This document shows positions 43,040-55,044 of a stretch of 64,000 bases of DNA, piece by piece. This stretch comes from Diabrotica undecimpunctata. Taxonomy: Eukaryota > Arthropoda > Insecta > Coleoptera > Chrysomelidae. The number at the start of each line of letters is the position of its first letter. Positions within the stretch are counted from its first letter, which is position 1. The notes below the pieces were generated by a model. That model was not told the DNA's origin. It worked only from the letters and a program-made list of their open reading frames with translations, and searched no databases. The stretch spans positions 77,967,641-78,031,640 of the forward strand of contig NC_092806.1 of assembly GCF_040954645.1 (NCBI RefSeq). The letters run 5' to 3'. The position numbers were made by a program, and so were the translations under genes.

Positions 43040-43516
43040 AACCACAACTCCTAGACCAGTTGTTATATTTGGCTTATTTTGGTTTTGAAATATTTATTTG
43101 AAGTAATAGGAAGGTCTGACAGGCGAAAAAATATGATGAAATTATAAGAATAGTAGAAGCAACGGTTTTATTTTCTCATACAAACAGTTACATTATACCT
43201 TTATACCTCTACTACTACCTCTATTACAGTGGTAGTTCATTTAAACATAATGTGACGTTTAACACAAACTTCATGTCTATTTACTTTTTTCGTTTCGCTT
43301 AAACTTGAGAAAATATGATGAATTTATAAGAAAAATAGTAAAAGCTGTTGTATTTTCCCATACAAACAGTTATATAAATACTGATCTATACCATATACCA
43401 TAAGATATAAACTTTTATTACTTGTATATGGAGTGTTTTTAACAAATATGGTTATTACTCGAGAGTAAAATATTTTTATTATTGACAGAAGGAAGGTGAC
43501 CCAAATCACGCCATGG
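43040..43516. repeat. Non-coding with an imperfect direct repeat
   Basis: AAAATATGATGAA.TTATAAGAA, then TAGTA.AAGC and CATACAAACAGTTA occur at ~43120-43190 and again at ~43312-43375. Otherwise AT-rich, no gene. Confidence 0.5.
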
Positions 43517-43875
43517 CCCTAATAAGACCAACAGCCTTTATTTCTAAAAGTACTAATACTAGACAGATGAGCGCACCACCAGTCAATCGGCTGTAGTTGA
43601 GGATAAAGTTATAGTAGTTTTAAGTTTCTAAGTCATCTGCGCTACCGTTAGTCACACGTTGCATCAGATCAAGTTATAGTTTCAGGTAAGTTTTAATTTT
43701 CGAACTAACGTAAATTTGTCCATTAAAACTTCTAAGTGGTATACATTTTTGACTTTAGCGTTAATTGTATTATAAGATCATAGCATGAGTCTTTGAAACA
43801 CATAAAGTATGTAGTGGTTATTGTGTAACAGATTCAATTGGTAAATGAGGGTGCCAGGCACAGGCCTTATTAGGG
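43517..43875. repeat. Possible small TIR element
   Basis: CCCTAATAAGACC at 43517-43529 and GGCCTTATTAGGG at 43863-43875 are inverted, 12 of 13 matching, 359 bp apart. No frame inside. It may be the 5' end region of a larger CCCTA-type element; flanks share only ATGG. Confidence 0.4.
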
Positions 43876-44024
43876 AAATGGCTTAATACAGATTTTATTC
43901 CCTTAATTAACTTTTAAATGTTGTGATTATATAGAACGATCCCTACATTTATAAATGAAAGCTTATTACTAAGTATGTTGAATTGCACTGAACTAACAAT
44001 TTTTTTTCATATGTTTTAGACAAG

Positions 44025-45060
44025 ATGGAGCCAAATGCAGTTAAGAAAAAGCGAGCTGAATGGACCAAAGAACAAATGGAGCAGGCCTTGAATGCTGTTG
44101 GAAATGGAATGTCTGTCAACCAGGCTTCAAACGAATTCCGGATACCTTGGAGGACCTTACGAAGTCATTTGACAACAGGTATATCAACTAGAAAATTAGG
44201 TAGAAATAAGATTTTATCATCTGGTCAAGAAACTGAACTTTGCTCATGAATCTTTCGTCTTGCTGACGTTAGAATGCCGATTACTAGCAAGATAATTGGA
44301 AGAAGTGTATTTTCTTTCAGCGAGGAAAACAATATTCCACATATTTTTAACTCAATGAAAAAGTTGGGCGTAAGTGATTGAGACTATTTTTGGGTCGCCA
44401 CCCTAATGTGGCTAGGCGTAAAACACAAAATTTAAATCCAGCAAGAGCAAGTAAACTTAACAAAGTGATTGTCACTGATTACTTTGAGAAGTTGAAGGTA
44501 GTCATGGAGGAATTGGATCTTGCCGGAAAGCCTCAGAATATTTACAACATCGATGAAAAAGGCTGTCGTTTGACACTACATCACAACAGAAAGTTTTTGC
44601 CAAAAAAGGGACAAAGATAGTGCATATAGTAGAACCAGAGCATGCTGAAAACGTGACAATCGTATCGTGTTCCTCCTGGAACCAAGGTAGTTATAACACC
44701 TAAAGAAAGTATGACACACGATGTTTTTGTGAAGTTGATCAAACATTTTCAACAGTTTCGAGTTGGAGCTAAAAATACTTTGTTGATTTTTGATGGTGTT
44801 AAGTCTCATTTAGATGCAAACATCGTTAAAGCTGCTGAAAAGTACGACATTACTCTGTTTTGTCTGCCAAGCAATACAACCCATGAACTACAGCCTATGG
44901 ATAAGTCTGTTTTTAAATCTTTAGAATTGTTTTGGGATGATGATGTTCTTCGTTTTTGGATGAATAATCCTGTACGCTCGATAAGACGCACAGTCTTTGG
45001 ACGAATATTTTCTAAAGTTTGGGCTAAGGCTATGACACCAGGAAATATTATCCGGATTCA
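44025..45060 (+). pseudogene. pogo-like DDE transposase (CENP-B type)
   Basis: N-terminal helix-turn-helix: KKRAEWTKEQMEQALNAVGN, VNQASNEFRIPWRTLRSHL. After a TGA and frameshifts, HPNVARRKTQNLNPARASKL, then KPQNIYNIDEKGCRLTLHHN (first catalytic Asp) at ~44550, AENVTIVSC near 44650, an apparent internal deletion, and TLLIFDGVKSHLDANIVKAA (second Asp), CLPSNTTHELQPMDKSVFKS (third Asp) and FWDDDVLRFWMNN. KVWAKAMTPGNIIRIQKL ends the similarity at ~45060. At least three frame breaks. It runs directly into piggyBac sequence. Confidence 0.8.
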
Positions 45061-45062
45061 AA

Positions 45063-45815
45063 AACTACCACATTGGTAGTTTTGCATTTACTTGAAGAAA
45101 AGTTAGGTCAAGGACATACAGTATACCTCAATAACTTCAACAACAGTGTAGACGTAGCTACAAGATTACTGCGAAATAGCATCTATTGTACAGAAACCCT
45201 AAGAAATGACCCTAAGTGCAACCTACAGAAAGTCGTGAAGGGGTGTCAGTTCTATAAGTACGGAATTTGGAAATGAAACTGACATTTTCAAAAATAAAAG
45301 GGGATAAAAAACTCTAAAACCTAACGCCATTCTAAACTTTAATAATGATATGCCAGGAATTGACCACCAGGATCAAATGCTTTCGTAATATCCTTGCAAC
45401 AGGAAAACGATAAGATGGTATTAAAAACTTTTTGTTTATGTTCTGCCAATGAGTATGATAAATGCATACTATTTACATGGAAAGTACTCTGGTGGCAGTC
45501 GTCTTCGTTTTTACGACTTTCGGAGGAAATTAGAGATTTGTTATCCTCAAATGATTGTTTCTTCTATCACTCATAAAAAGAAATCGTATTCTATGCTCTG
45601 CATTTCAAAAATTAAAAAAACAATAAATGAAATAAAGACACGGCGTGCTGAAACCAAACGTGTGCTAAGGAAGGCATGTAAAACCTGTAGACAAAACAAA
45701 GTGAGGAAACAGACGACGTTTGAATGCAAAGAATGTCCTGGAAGTCCTGTTTTTGTGTAAAGTGCTTCGAAGACTTTCATAAAGAAATGAGTTTCTGTTA
45801 GTCTGGTATTTTTTA
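45063..45815 (+). pseudogene. piggyBac-like transposase, C-terminal half
   Basis: VLHLLEEKLGQGHTVYLNNF, NNSVDVATRLLRNSIYCTET and LRNDPKCNLQKVVKGCQFYK match the conserved piggyBac catalytic stretch (D-N-F-Y-x-S; here N-N-F-N-N-S). After frame breaks, YEWNAYYLH-type helix (SMINAYYLHGKYSGGSRLR, FYDFRRKLE) and a C-terminal Cys-rich domain CKTCRQNKVRKQTTFECKEC, CFCVKCFEDFH in a shifted frame near 45755. The N-terminal half and TTAA-flanked ends are not seen. The first catalytic residues are lost by truncation. Confidence 0.75.
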
Positions 45816-46155
45816 AAATACTGTAAATGTTTCTCATATTTTTTGCCTTGAGTAAATTTGTTTATGTTACCTTGAGTAATTTTATTTATATCATACTTTT
45901 CCCTTGATTAAGTGTAATTATGTTTTTTTTGTATACCTTTAGGTTATTACCAGTTAAGTTCTCCTATGTTTTTTAAAAGAAAATAAATGTTTTTTACATA
46001 AATGTGGTGTATGGTATGTTATTCGTATTATTGCTAAAATGTATAACACCTCTAATTGGAGTGTTCGGCGTCCCGTGAAAATATTAACGATTGATACTGA
46101 CCACTTCTATGTGTGTATATATTTTATTCGCTAATTTTAGACAAAAAATGATTTA
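45816..46155. other. Non-coding 3' flank of the piggyBac remnant
   Basis: AT-rich with AATAAA at about 45982, a plausible polyadenylation signal of the element. Nothing else recognised. Confidence 0.4.
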
Positions 46156-46159
46156 TGTT

Positions 46160-46725
46160 AATAAAACTAATATTAACCTAGATGAAACCCAGTTTAGATT
46201 TAAGAATATGCTGGGAACCCGTGAGGCACTTTTTGGCTTAAATGAACAATGAAAGCTTTTGAACATATTAGGAAACCAAAGGTATTGATGGTAGAGACCG
46301 ATGTATAATAGAAAACTTGTATTTTAAGTAGAAAGCAGTCGTACGAGTCGATGGAAGATTATCCAACGAATGTTACATTCAAAAAGGCATCGTTTAATAA
46401 TTATCTATAATAATAATCAGGTGATTTAAATATCTGGGATGCTATATTGCAGACTAACTAAATGCAAGTAAAGAGATCAAATTCAGAATTGAAGCAGCTC
46501 GCACAACCTTTTTTAAAATGAAACCATTCTTCTGTAACCACAACTTAAACATAAAATTACGTTAAATAATGATAAAATGCTATATTTGGTCAGTGTTGGA
46601 ACATGGCACCGCGACCTAGACTCTAAATGCTGATTCGATCAATCACCTAAAGGTGTCTGAGATGTGATTGCATAGAAGAATGCCCCAAAAAACATAGACA
46701 GTGATGAAGACCACTAAAGCTATGT
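46160..46725 (+). mobile_element. LINE RT remnant, heavily decayed
   Basis: DETQFRFKNMLGTREALFGL, then IIENLYFK and KAVVRVDGRLSNECYIQKGI (before motif B), then a deletion to FKYLGCYIAD, KEIKFRIEAARTTFFKMKPF and a decayed region toward 46680. The GTREALF phrase matches the copy at 40.8 kb, so probably family A. Many stops. Confidence 0.6.
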
Positions 46726-46879
46726 TAAATACAGCAAATGCCGTTTGTGAGTTACCTATTGATTGTCATGAATCTAATTCTCCAAATTTCTGATTATGGA
46801 ATTAAATAGAGCCTTTAATTAAGGGTTTCCAAATTTTAAATTTAATTTAAATACAACAAAGTGTGTATGAGACATCGAA

Positions 46880-47480
46880 ATTTTTTATTCGTTTGCAAGG
46901 CCTCTCGATGCCATTGTATATAGTATAAGACATTGTTCAAATGGCGGCCGTTGCTTTACTGGATCGCGCACATCCATGGTGCATAAATCAGGTTAAATTT
47001 AACCTACGGCATAGGTTATATTAGCTTTGAGGGCTGCTGTAGTTTGTGGCTTATTCGAGTAAACCTCTGATTTGAGAAAACCCCATAAAGAAAAAGTCTA
47101 ACGTGATCAAATCGCTCGATGTCGGTGGACAGTTTACATTACCTCAAGGTGAGATGTCTATGCCCTCTAATCTCTCGTGCACAATGACCAATTTGGCATG
47201 AGCTCTCTGGCACGTAACACCTTTTTTTGAAGCCACGTCGTTGTGTGCATATCCTTCATGTCAAGTCAAAAGAAGATGGTAATCATCGACCTATAGCACC
47301 TTTCGTTAACAGTGATAGCTTGGTTAACTTTGTTTTCAAAGAAATATGGACCAATGACACTGTTGTCACAAATGCCGTATCGTCTCAAATTTAAGAATTC
47401 TGTTTGTTGACGTACCCATTCATTTAAAATTGAGCCACATCACTGAAGATGATTTTTGAATACATATTAAGGTCAGTTTT
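46880..47480 (-). pseudogene. Mariner-like transposase remnant
   Basis: Minus strand: KIIFSDVAQF and MNGYVNKQN at ~47440 (the SDE Asp present, following Glu lost), RYGICDNSVIGPYFFENKVN, QAITVNERCYRSMIT, then after decay FSLWGFLKSEVYSNKPQTTA and ALKANITYAVG at ~47060-46990. The second and third acidic residues cannot be placed. Several stops. Distinct from the DD41D element at 14.4 kb but of the same superfamily. Confidence 0.65.
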
Positions 47481-47589
47481 TAACTGCTTAAGAGGATATT
47501 TACAAATTTCCGTCGTTATCTATGGTCATTTACCTTCAGATCCTCGATCAGCTGAATCTTCAGATCCTCGATCACTATTCTTTTAAGGT

Positions 47590-48585
47590 AAGAATGTCAG
47601 CGTCTCAAATTTTTGCGATTAATTGTTTCGAATTGTAAAGAAATAGTGCTTCAAATTTTAAAGATAGTCTGTATTCACTTTCAAATTTTACGAATATAAG
47701 ATTATTAAACGCAAAGATAGTCATGGAGCGTCAGCATTTAACACATGTTCAAATGTTAAAAGCTGTGAGTACGATTCAGGCTGGTCTTTTACAAGCTGAG
47801 TCGAAGCGTGATTTCGCACTTGTGGCGTCGATATGAAAAATTTGGTAATGTCGCTGAAAGACATGGGGGTCGTCAACGTGAAGCTACTCCGCGACAGAAT
47901 CGGTATGTGGTAGGATTAACTCGACAAAGTTCCCGTTTTTGTAGAAGGCACTTTGAATCATTCACAATATATTAATTGTATCTTAGAACCTGTTGTCCAT
48001 CCATATGCCACTGCTTCAGGTCCTGATTTGCGTTACCTGAAGGATAATCCAAGGCCACATAGTGCAGCAACAGTAAGAGATTGGTTTCATAATAAGGATA
48101 TTACACTTTTATCGTGATCAGGACAATCGCCAAATCTTAATTCCATTGAGCATGTATGGGATATGATTCAGAGACAGATTTCTCCTTATCTTCACAATGT
48201 TTATACTAGACAAAGTCTTCAAGATCTTCTTAAACAGGAACGGATCCTATTGACTCAAAACGAAATTGATAATTGAATTTTAAGCATGCCACGGAGGTGT
48301 CAATCAGTAAAATGCTGCCAAAGGAAGCACAGATTATTAAACACATTTTTTGTTAGACTTTTGTTTTATATTGACTTTTTTGTTAAAATTTCATTATTAG
48401 TGCACTTTTTAACTTTTCTTTGATTATTTCATCCTAAAGAAATCGTGATATCTTAAAATTAAGCTGAATATATTGCTGAGTAATCAGGCATTATCAAATG
48501 AATAAATAATAAATGATAATTTATAAAATAGATGTATATATGAGAAAAAAACTTTGTATTCCTTAGACATTTTTGATCTGTCTAT
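47590..48585 (+). mobile_element. Tc1 family B, internally deleted copy
   Basis: N-terminus from ATG at 47723 (AGLLQAESKRDF, then the RHGGRQREATPRQNRYVVGL region), a deletion, then VPVFVEGTLNHSQYINCILE, DNPRPHSAATVRDWFHNKDI (second Asp) and NLNSIEHVWDMIQRQISPYL (Glu present). The stop is followed by the non-coding end to CCTTAGACATTTTT near 48580. The 5' leader (ATTAATTGTTTCGAATTGTA) and 3' tail match the minus copy at 59985-61220, defining the family. Confidence 0.75.
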
Positions 48586-48984
48586 ATGTAATTTTATTTT
48601 CGGTGGAAAAAATTCAAAGACGATTATTTCAGTATCAAGTACAGCGAGCTTGATCCTTGTTTCTCTTTAAATTCTTAAGCGAGTTCAACAAACTTCGAAA
48701 AACTCTTCGGGTGTTCATGTTAATACTTACCTAGCCTAAATCAGGGTCGTATAATTGCATTAAATTATATGTATAACTACTGCGATGAGTTGTTGGCAAT
48801 CGTTAGGTTTTTTTTTATTCTGTTCAGTACCTAATTTAAGAATTTCTCTAGTAATAAGTATAAAAATAAATGATATAATTAAACAGTAAGTTAAAAGTAT
48901 TTATTATACTATAATAGGAATACGACATAACATCAATTAAAACAGAAAAAATAGCTGGAAATAAATGGATTGCAACTAGAAAAG
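48586..48984. other. Non-coding, no feature recognised
   Basis: No frame with a motif and no repeat seen. Confidence 0.4.
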
Positions 48985-50140
48985 AGAATTACCTAATCGA
49001 ATAGAAGGAGAGAAGGCAAGAACAGATAAGTTATTTGGATACCAAAACATACCAAAAAATGTAGATCAGTAGTTAAAATCTACAAAAGAACGTGAGAAAC
49101 CCACTTTACGGAATTGTATAAAAATAACGCAAATCCGAACGAAGTAGAATACATTATAGAAGAAAATAGAGCTAATAATAAAAACATATCGGGAAGTTGT
49201 AAATCATTATGTAAAGCATTCTATGAAGCGGAAACACTGGATAATATTGAATAACAGATTTCAAAACATTCAGAACAGAAGAAATGTGTAAAAAATGTGT
49301 GGTGTAGACGTAAAAAACGAAAAAAACTAGTCTGAAAAACCTAAACAAAAAAATAAAAAGAAAGATACAAAGCTGATAAATAACAATTTTACTACTATAT
49401 ATGCAAGGAAATTGAGAGAGAAAATAAGATATATAAGAAGATACTTCAAAGCCAGAACTTTGGCTGTTGACGACCACAGGAAAACCCTGGGAACCGAGAT
49501 GTGGAGATCATATTGGCAGTAACTATATAATGACGACCAACACCATGAACTTGTCCACCAGAACTATGATGCAACCTGATCAAAAGTGAAATAAGATACA
49601 AACTTAAGAAAACGCCAGGTCCAGATAGGATCACAAAGAAATACTCAAGACCATAGAAAATAATAAAATATCTATCTGGATCACTGATTGAATACAATCT
49701 ACAATCACGACCATACACCAAAAGGCAGCTTGCATAAATGAAATAATTACAGAACCATTTTCCTTATTTCACATGCTAGTAAGACAATATTACAAATCAT
49801 CAAAAAAACTAAAAACTTTTCTTCAAAAAGAACTACTAGAAAAACTGGTCGGATTTTCCAAAGGCAGAAGTACACGAGAACACGTTTCGAAATTAGACAA
49901 ATAATCGAAAAATCATGGGAAGTCGATATCCTGTTATACATTTGATTTGGGCTATACAAACACACTACTGGATCAGCAAAACTGCTTGACACACTTTCAA
50001 ATTAAATCTATTCAGAACAAGGTATCAGATAAGAATTTATACCCTATTCACAACTATTTAATACATGTGGAGGATATATTATGGGAAAAGCGCTTAAAGG
50101 ATAAGAGAAAAGCATCTCAACAACCGTTCGAAAAGTAAAC
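48985..50140 (+). mobile_element. LINE ORF2 remnant, pre-RT to motif A
   Basis: Scattered across frames on the plus strand: FTELYKNNANPNEVEYIIEE near 49110, LKKTPGPDRITKK near 49605, then NYRTIFLISHASKTILQIIK at ~49745 and KYTRTRFEIRQIIEKSWEVD, matching the NYRPI.L..H.SK / GR.TR.....R...EK order before RT motif A, near 49950. Every block needs a frame change. Old and dead. Confidence 0.55.
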
Positions 50141-50795
50141 AACACAAAAATCATCCATACCTAATCAAGATTGACCGATTTGATGTTATAAACCCATAAT
50201 TTTATCTGGGATCATTAATCATAAACATAGGGTAACTATATGAGGAGATTAAACGTAGTTGTGATCTAGCAAAGATTGATATAGGGAAGATTATCTAAAT
50301 ATAGAGGAACACCTAAATTTTAATAACCCTAAAAATAAGATTGGTCAATTGTTTAATATTCCCAATACAAAATGCAGATATATACACTGACTAGACTAGA
50401 CATATCTACTGATATGGATCGTACATATCACAACGACCACTACACCCCCTCCGGATAAAGACTGAGGTAAGAGATACCCTATAACGTTATTTATTATGAC
50501 ACAGTAAAAAGAAAAAGAAAAACAATCACACAAATCTGCTTTTTATTGATAGTTTCTAGAACATACACTCTTATGGATTATACACATTAGTTACTGCAGT
50601 TTATACTTGGATTAGAATATATCAGCTATATTATTTTTGTTACGTATTGTAATACTGAAGAATAACATAAGAAATTCGAAAGCCGTCTAAATTGACAATT
50701 TTTATCAAATCAGTTGGAGTATCTCACAGAGAAAGAATTAGCAACGACAAGATAAGATAACGGAGGGAGTTAAAGGCTTTTAGAATCTTTAAGTG
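50141..50795. other. Non-coding, no feature recognised
   Basis: No motif-bearing frame. Confidence 0.35.
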
Positions 50796-50799
50796 TCCC

Positions 50800-52110
50800 T
50801 TGCTATGGATCTCGAGGATTAAATTGTAGCTGAAGATAATCCCAGACTTGTTCGATAGGACAGGCTGATTAACGAGGATGTCAATCCATAGGGTACTCCA
50901 AGCTCTTCTAAATCTAAATTCTCAAAATCTGCTCAGTAAGGTCAAGCGTTATCGTATACATGAACGACAATTGGGCAAACTACCGAGTAAACCGGTCAAA
51001 AATCGAATAATTAACTAATTTGACATATCATTGATCATTTTTCTATTAGAACAAGGATATTCCAAAGAAATTACACCTTACTAACATATCCTCCTCTAAA
51101 TGCAACACGTATAACCTTAGTATCCATGAACAAAGAGTTACTACATAATGCTGCACTCTAGTGACGATATTCAGTAGCCCAAATTATGGTTAACACGGTT
51201 TGCCATTGTTAACTGGAAATGTCGAGCACCACTTATTCTAGCTGTAGGTCCAATTTCGCAAGATTTCTTGCGGACAGTTAACAACTTTACGTAAATGCAG
51301 TTGTGACCGAAGGCTAGAAGTCGATCTTCTTCTTAAAGTGCCTATCCGTTCCGGATGTTGGCGATCATCACGGCTATCTTTACTTTTTTTATTGCAGCGC
51401 GGAACAGTTCAGTGGTAGTCGTGTTATACCACTTTCGTAAATTTTGAAGCCAGGAAATGCGTCTTCTTCCCGGTCCTCTCTTACCATTTACTTTCCCTTG
51501 GAAAATCAGCTGGAGAAGGCCGTAACGTTTTTGATTTCTCATTACGAGAACTATGACTATGTCCTAGATATTCCAACTTTTTAGTTTTGACGGTCATGAG
51601 AATTTCACATTCTTTTCCCGTTCTACGCAGGACCTCCACATTAGTAACTCTGTCAACCCAGGATATACGTAAGATGCGCCTATAACACCACATTTAGAAA
51701 GCTTCGAGCCGATTCATAGATGCAACAGTCAGTGTCCATGCTTCCATTCCGTAGAGCAGAACTGTGAATATGTAGCAGTTCAATAGACGGCACTTTGTTT
51801 TTAATGATATGTCTCGACTGTTGAAAATGGTTCTCATTCTAACGAATGCTGCTTTAGAATGCTAGAAGTCGATAATGTACGATTTCTTCTTGCTGTCGTA
51901 AGGATAAAATGGTTCTATTTTCTGGAATCATCTGGATCTCATCCTCGGCCACTTCTTTATCTATGTTAGCTCTGCCAGTTTCCTGGAAATGATTCCAATC
52001 CAGACTAACCATATTATAAGACAAGTAGAATATTTATGCAAGTTCTTGTTGACTGCGATTACAATATTGTCAAAAAACTGTTTTCGGGAGAAAGCCATCG
52101 TAGATGCATA
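50800..52110 (-). mobile_element. Tc1-like remnant split by a LINE
   Basis: Minus strand, N-terminal part at 52110-51874: WNHFQETGRANI, then NHFILTTARRNRTLSTSSLR across the 51873/51312 join; NIVTRVQHYVV; VYDNA with second-Asp context near 50950; and PIEQVWDYLQLQFNPRDP (catalytic Glu region) at ~50850-50800. All decayed with stops. GCTAGAAGTCGAT occurs on both sides of the inserted LINE, so the halves rejoin. Confidence 0.6.
51326..51860 (-). mobile_element. LINE family A inserted in Tc1 remnant
   Basis: C-terminal part of ORF2 on the minus strand: LLNCYIFTVLLYGMEAWTLT, MWCYRRILRISWVDRVTNVE, then after a small duplication KRYGLLQLIFQGKVNGKRGP and RRRISWLQNLRKWYNTTTTE, stop at 51342-51344, then GGCAC and AAGAAGAAGA. 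Target duplication GCTAGAAGTCGAT at 51313-51325 and 51861-51873, 13 of 13 identical. 5'-truncated; one frame break near 51545. Confidence 0.9.
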
Positions 52111-52240
52111 ATACACTAAGAGATACTAGATAATATTACAGTTAGCTACTTATTTAATATTCTAGTTACTAATAGATAATATTAAAGCCATCGTAGATGC
52201 ATAATACAGTACTAGATACTAGATAATATTACAGTGATAC
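52090..52240. repeat. Local direct repeat of ~50 bp
   Basis: AAAGCCATCGTAGATGCATA, then ATAC and GATACTAGATAATATTACAG occur at ~52091 and again at ~52186, 95 bp apart. Confidence 0.75.
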
Positions 52241-52644
52241 ATAAAGTCATTCAGTGGTAAAACTGAATAAAATAGTTAATATTAGTATTTCATTGACAAC
52301 GAATTTAAGGAAAACAGCGTTTAATATATTTTTTATAAATATCTCAATATAACCCAAATTTTGCTTACAGCTGCAAAAAAAGTATTAAGTGGTGAAGAAA
52401 ATTTCTTTTAATACATACTCTGCAAATAAAAAAGCAAACAAATATTTTAAAAAACATGGATGTATAATAAAAATATTCAAGCGCAGTGTATTTTAACTTA
52501 TGTTGATAAACTTTACCTAATTAGTAAGTATTTATTAATTAATAATAAAAAAAATAAGTAATTTCTTCCCAAACAATATTTTATAAAGGGTTAAAAAATA
52601 TTTTGAGATACATTGTATAAGACCAAACTAATTTCATTAAATAC
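52241..52644. other. AT-rich, no feature recognised
   Basis: No frame or repeat recognised. Confidence 0.4.
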
Positions 52645-52872
52645 TTAAACATCTTTAAACATATGCTTTAAAATATCTTTTATTCCAGGAGAAAGTTTAT
52701 TAAACAATTTTTGTTTCATATAATCAAGGGCATTAAGGCCTACTTGTATCTCTTTATAGGACAAGTTCGTTAACCTCCTTCTAGTATTAGTTGTGCCTAA
52801 ATCTATTATTATTCTGAAGCTATTTTCTTGTGGCATCTTAAAGCAATTACTATTTTTAAGAGAATAAGCCAC
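52645..52872 (-). other. Unrecognised 75-codon open frame
   Basis: An open frame bordering the PLE terminus; its first dozen codons lie in the PLE end. The rest (SYKEIQVGLNALDYMKQKLF) has no motif I know. It could be chance in AT-rich DNA or a scrap of an unknown gene. No splice or promoter support. Confidence 0.15.
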
Positions 52873-54490
52873 AATTGAAGTTTAAAATAAGTTTATTTCG
52901 TTTCTATTTTCACTTCGGAAATTATTCTCAAAATACAAACATTAATAAATTAAACAAATTTTGTTTTTTGTTACTTGGTGAAATATTCTTCTAATAATTT
53001 AATTTTATCTGACTCATTTATATTGACAATTCAAACATATTATACATATTATAGCAGACGACTTTAAAATTATTGCCAATATTGTTGAGTTGCGTTCCTA
53101 GGACTACTTTATTGTAAGATAGTTCATTAGATTACATGAAATCAACTTTAACTTGAGAATATCCGCCAGAAAAGTCATAGCATGTGATTCGTCTTTAAAA
53201 AGACAACCACATGTCATGATGACAGTAAAATTCTCCTGTTAGTGGTTCCATAGTAAATCATAAGGAAAAAAACGGGAAAAAAATCCTATAATCCCGACAT
53301 GGTAAGTATTTGGTCTTACATTTAGTTTACTCCCAATAAACACCAAACTCTGATTTTATATGTAGGTATGTTATTTTAAAAACATAAATGATGTACCCTC
53401 GATATGTTACTGACCTACTAATAGTGGTATTTTCCTTTTATCAACTTCCTCTTTTAATATGGGTAACCAGATCCTACTGCAATCTGCCGAATAATTTGCG
53501 ATAGAATTGGTTTCATTCAGCATAATTAGAGCCGTTTCTGTTTTTATCGATTTTTATCTTTTTATCATCTTTTTTTTTTAAGAACTATATTTGAATCTTT
53601 CCATTGAACCCTATGTTCACTTTCCCATGCTTGTTTACATATTTGAGATCTATCAAATTCTCTATTTTCAAGATTGATGTTAACTTATTCTAACATTTAA
53701 TGGTCTTGATGTTTTACCTAAATAAAACTAATCTCATTCATAAGGTATTTTATAAATAGAATTCTTTGTTCTCTCTTGTTCATCGTTAGGTTTAGTTTTA
53801 GATAGATAGATCTCAATATGTTTGTTGTTTTGAATGTTGTTAAAATGTTAAATTTATTAACTATTTTTTTTAAGTTTTTCCAATAATCCTTTTATGTATG
53901 GTATTGTTATTTTCTTCGTATTATTAGTTGTGTATGCTGTAGAATATTGTTCTAAGTTGTTCTGTTCTACTCGGTCGATTGTTAAAAATTCCTCATTCGT
54001 AAACGATAAAGGATAATTTTTTTTAATAAAAGAGATGTTAACAAATGTTTCTTCTCTAAGAACGAATTTTCGTTAGAACAAGTAATTTTGGCCCGATTGC
54101 ATAAGGATTTAATGATTCCCTTTTTAATATTGATGTTGTGATTTGCTTTGTAATGTAGATATCTGTAGGTGTCTGTTGGTTTTCTATACACCTATCTAAG
54201 TATCATATCTAGTATCGTTCTTAGAGATTAAAACATCCAGGAAAGGTAGTGTGTTATTATATTTCTTTTCCATCGTAAATGGGTCATTTTTATTTGCAAA
54301 TAGTTGTATAATATTTAATAAAAATTTTGACAGTTCAGTAGAAGGAGAATTCATGGTACTACAAATAGGTCTAAGTGGTACATTCGTTTTATGAATTTTC
54401 GGTACTCCTTAAAAAGAGGTGTCTTACTGGAATGAGGTGTAATTGAATGTAGATATAGAACAGGGAACCAAGCATCATTAATCAGGGAAT
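52840..54490 (-). mobile_element. Penelope-like element with 3' tail, RT internally deleted
   Basis: Order on the minus strand: SITPHSSKTPLF and PKIHKTNVPLRPICSTMNSP near 54400; NNTLPFLDVLISKNDTR near 54240; VYRKPTDTYRYLHYKANHN and KGIIKSLCNRAKITCSNENS at 54191-53982; GIY-YIG traces SIYKIPY, FYLGKTSRPLNVRI and KQAWESEHRVQWKDSNI at ~53760-53570; then a ~700-bp non-coding tail ending TTGTGGCTTATTCTC at ~52860. The motif A to YVDD part of RT is missing, so about 150 codons are deleted between SKFLLNII and NNTLPFLD. Confidence 0.8.
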
Positions 54491-55044
54491 CATTAAGTAA
54501 CAACCGAGAAAATCAACAAAATTGATTGTCATCAGTTAGAATCGATTATTTGGAATAACGGTTATTTTAAGATATTGTAGGTTACGTCCAATATTAGTAT
54601 AGGTAATTTATACTTTTATTGTCTGAAAGTTGTTTAAAAAATATCATTCATAAAATAAATATGCTATTTGGTTCCTTTTTAAAAAAATAAATTTCATTAT
54701 TTTTTTATACAATTTTAAAAAGAACCAGTCACTTGGTTCCATGTATAAAGAGAAATATTTGTTTTAGAAAGAAACAAAATATTTCTATTGATAAAGTAGC
54801 AACGAGTGGTTTTCAGGGAACACAAGAAAATGTCAAGTCACCAAACAGAAAAGGTTTATTTTCCAACAAAGTAATTTGGTTCCTTGTACAAAAACGTAAA
54901 AACAATATTTAATGCAATAAACAGGTATCAATAAAGGTAAAAGAAAATAAAAAAATGGTAATTAATATTTTTGATAGAACTTTTGAAAAAAATCTGCCTC
55001 ATTATTTAGTTTCAGTTTCAAATTCAAAATCAACGTCACCATCA
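54491..55044. other. Non-coding, repeated short phrase
   Basis: TTGGTTCC recurs at ~54670, 54735 and 54877 in similar AT-rich surroundings. No gene. Confidence 0.35.

Noticed and set aside
49172..49992. Membrane-like minus-strand frames
   Set aside because: They lie antisense to the decayed LINE reading at 48985-50140; Phe/Ile richness reflects AT content.
52645..52872. Possible host exon
   Set aside because: Begins within PLE sequence, no splice signals or recognisable domain. Kept only as an unrecognised frame.
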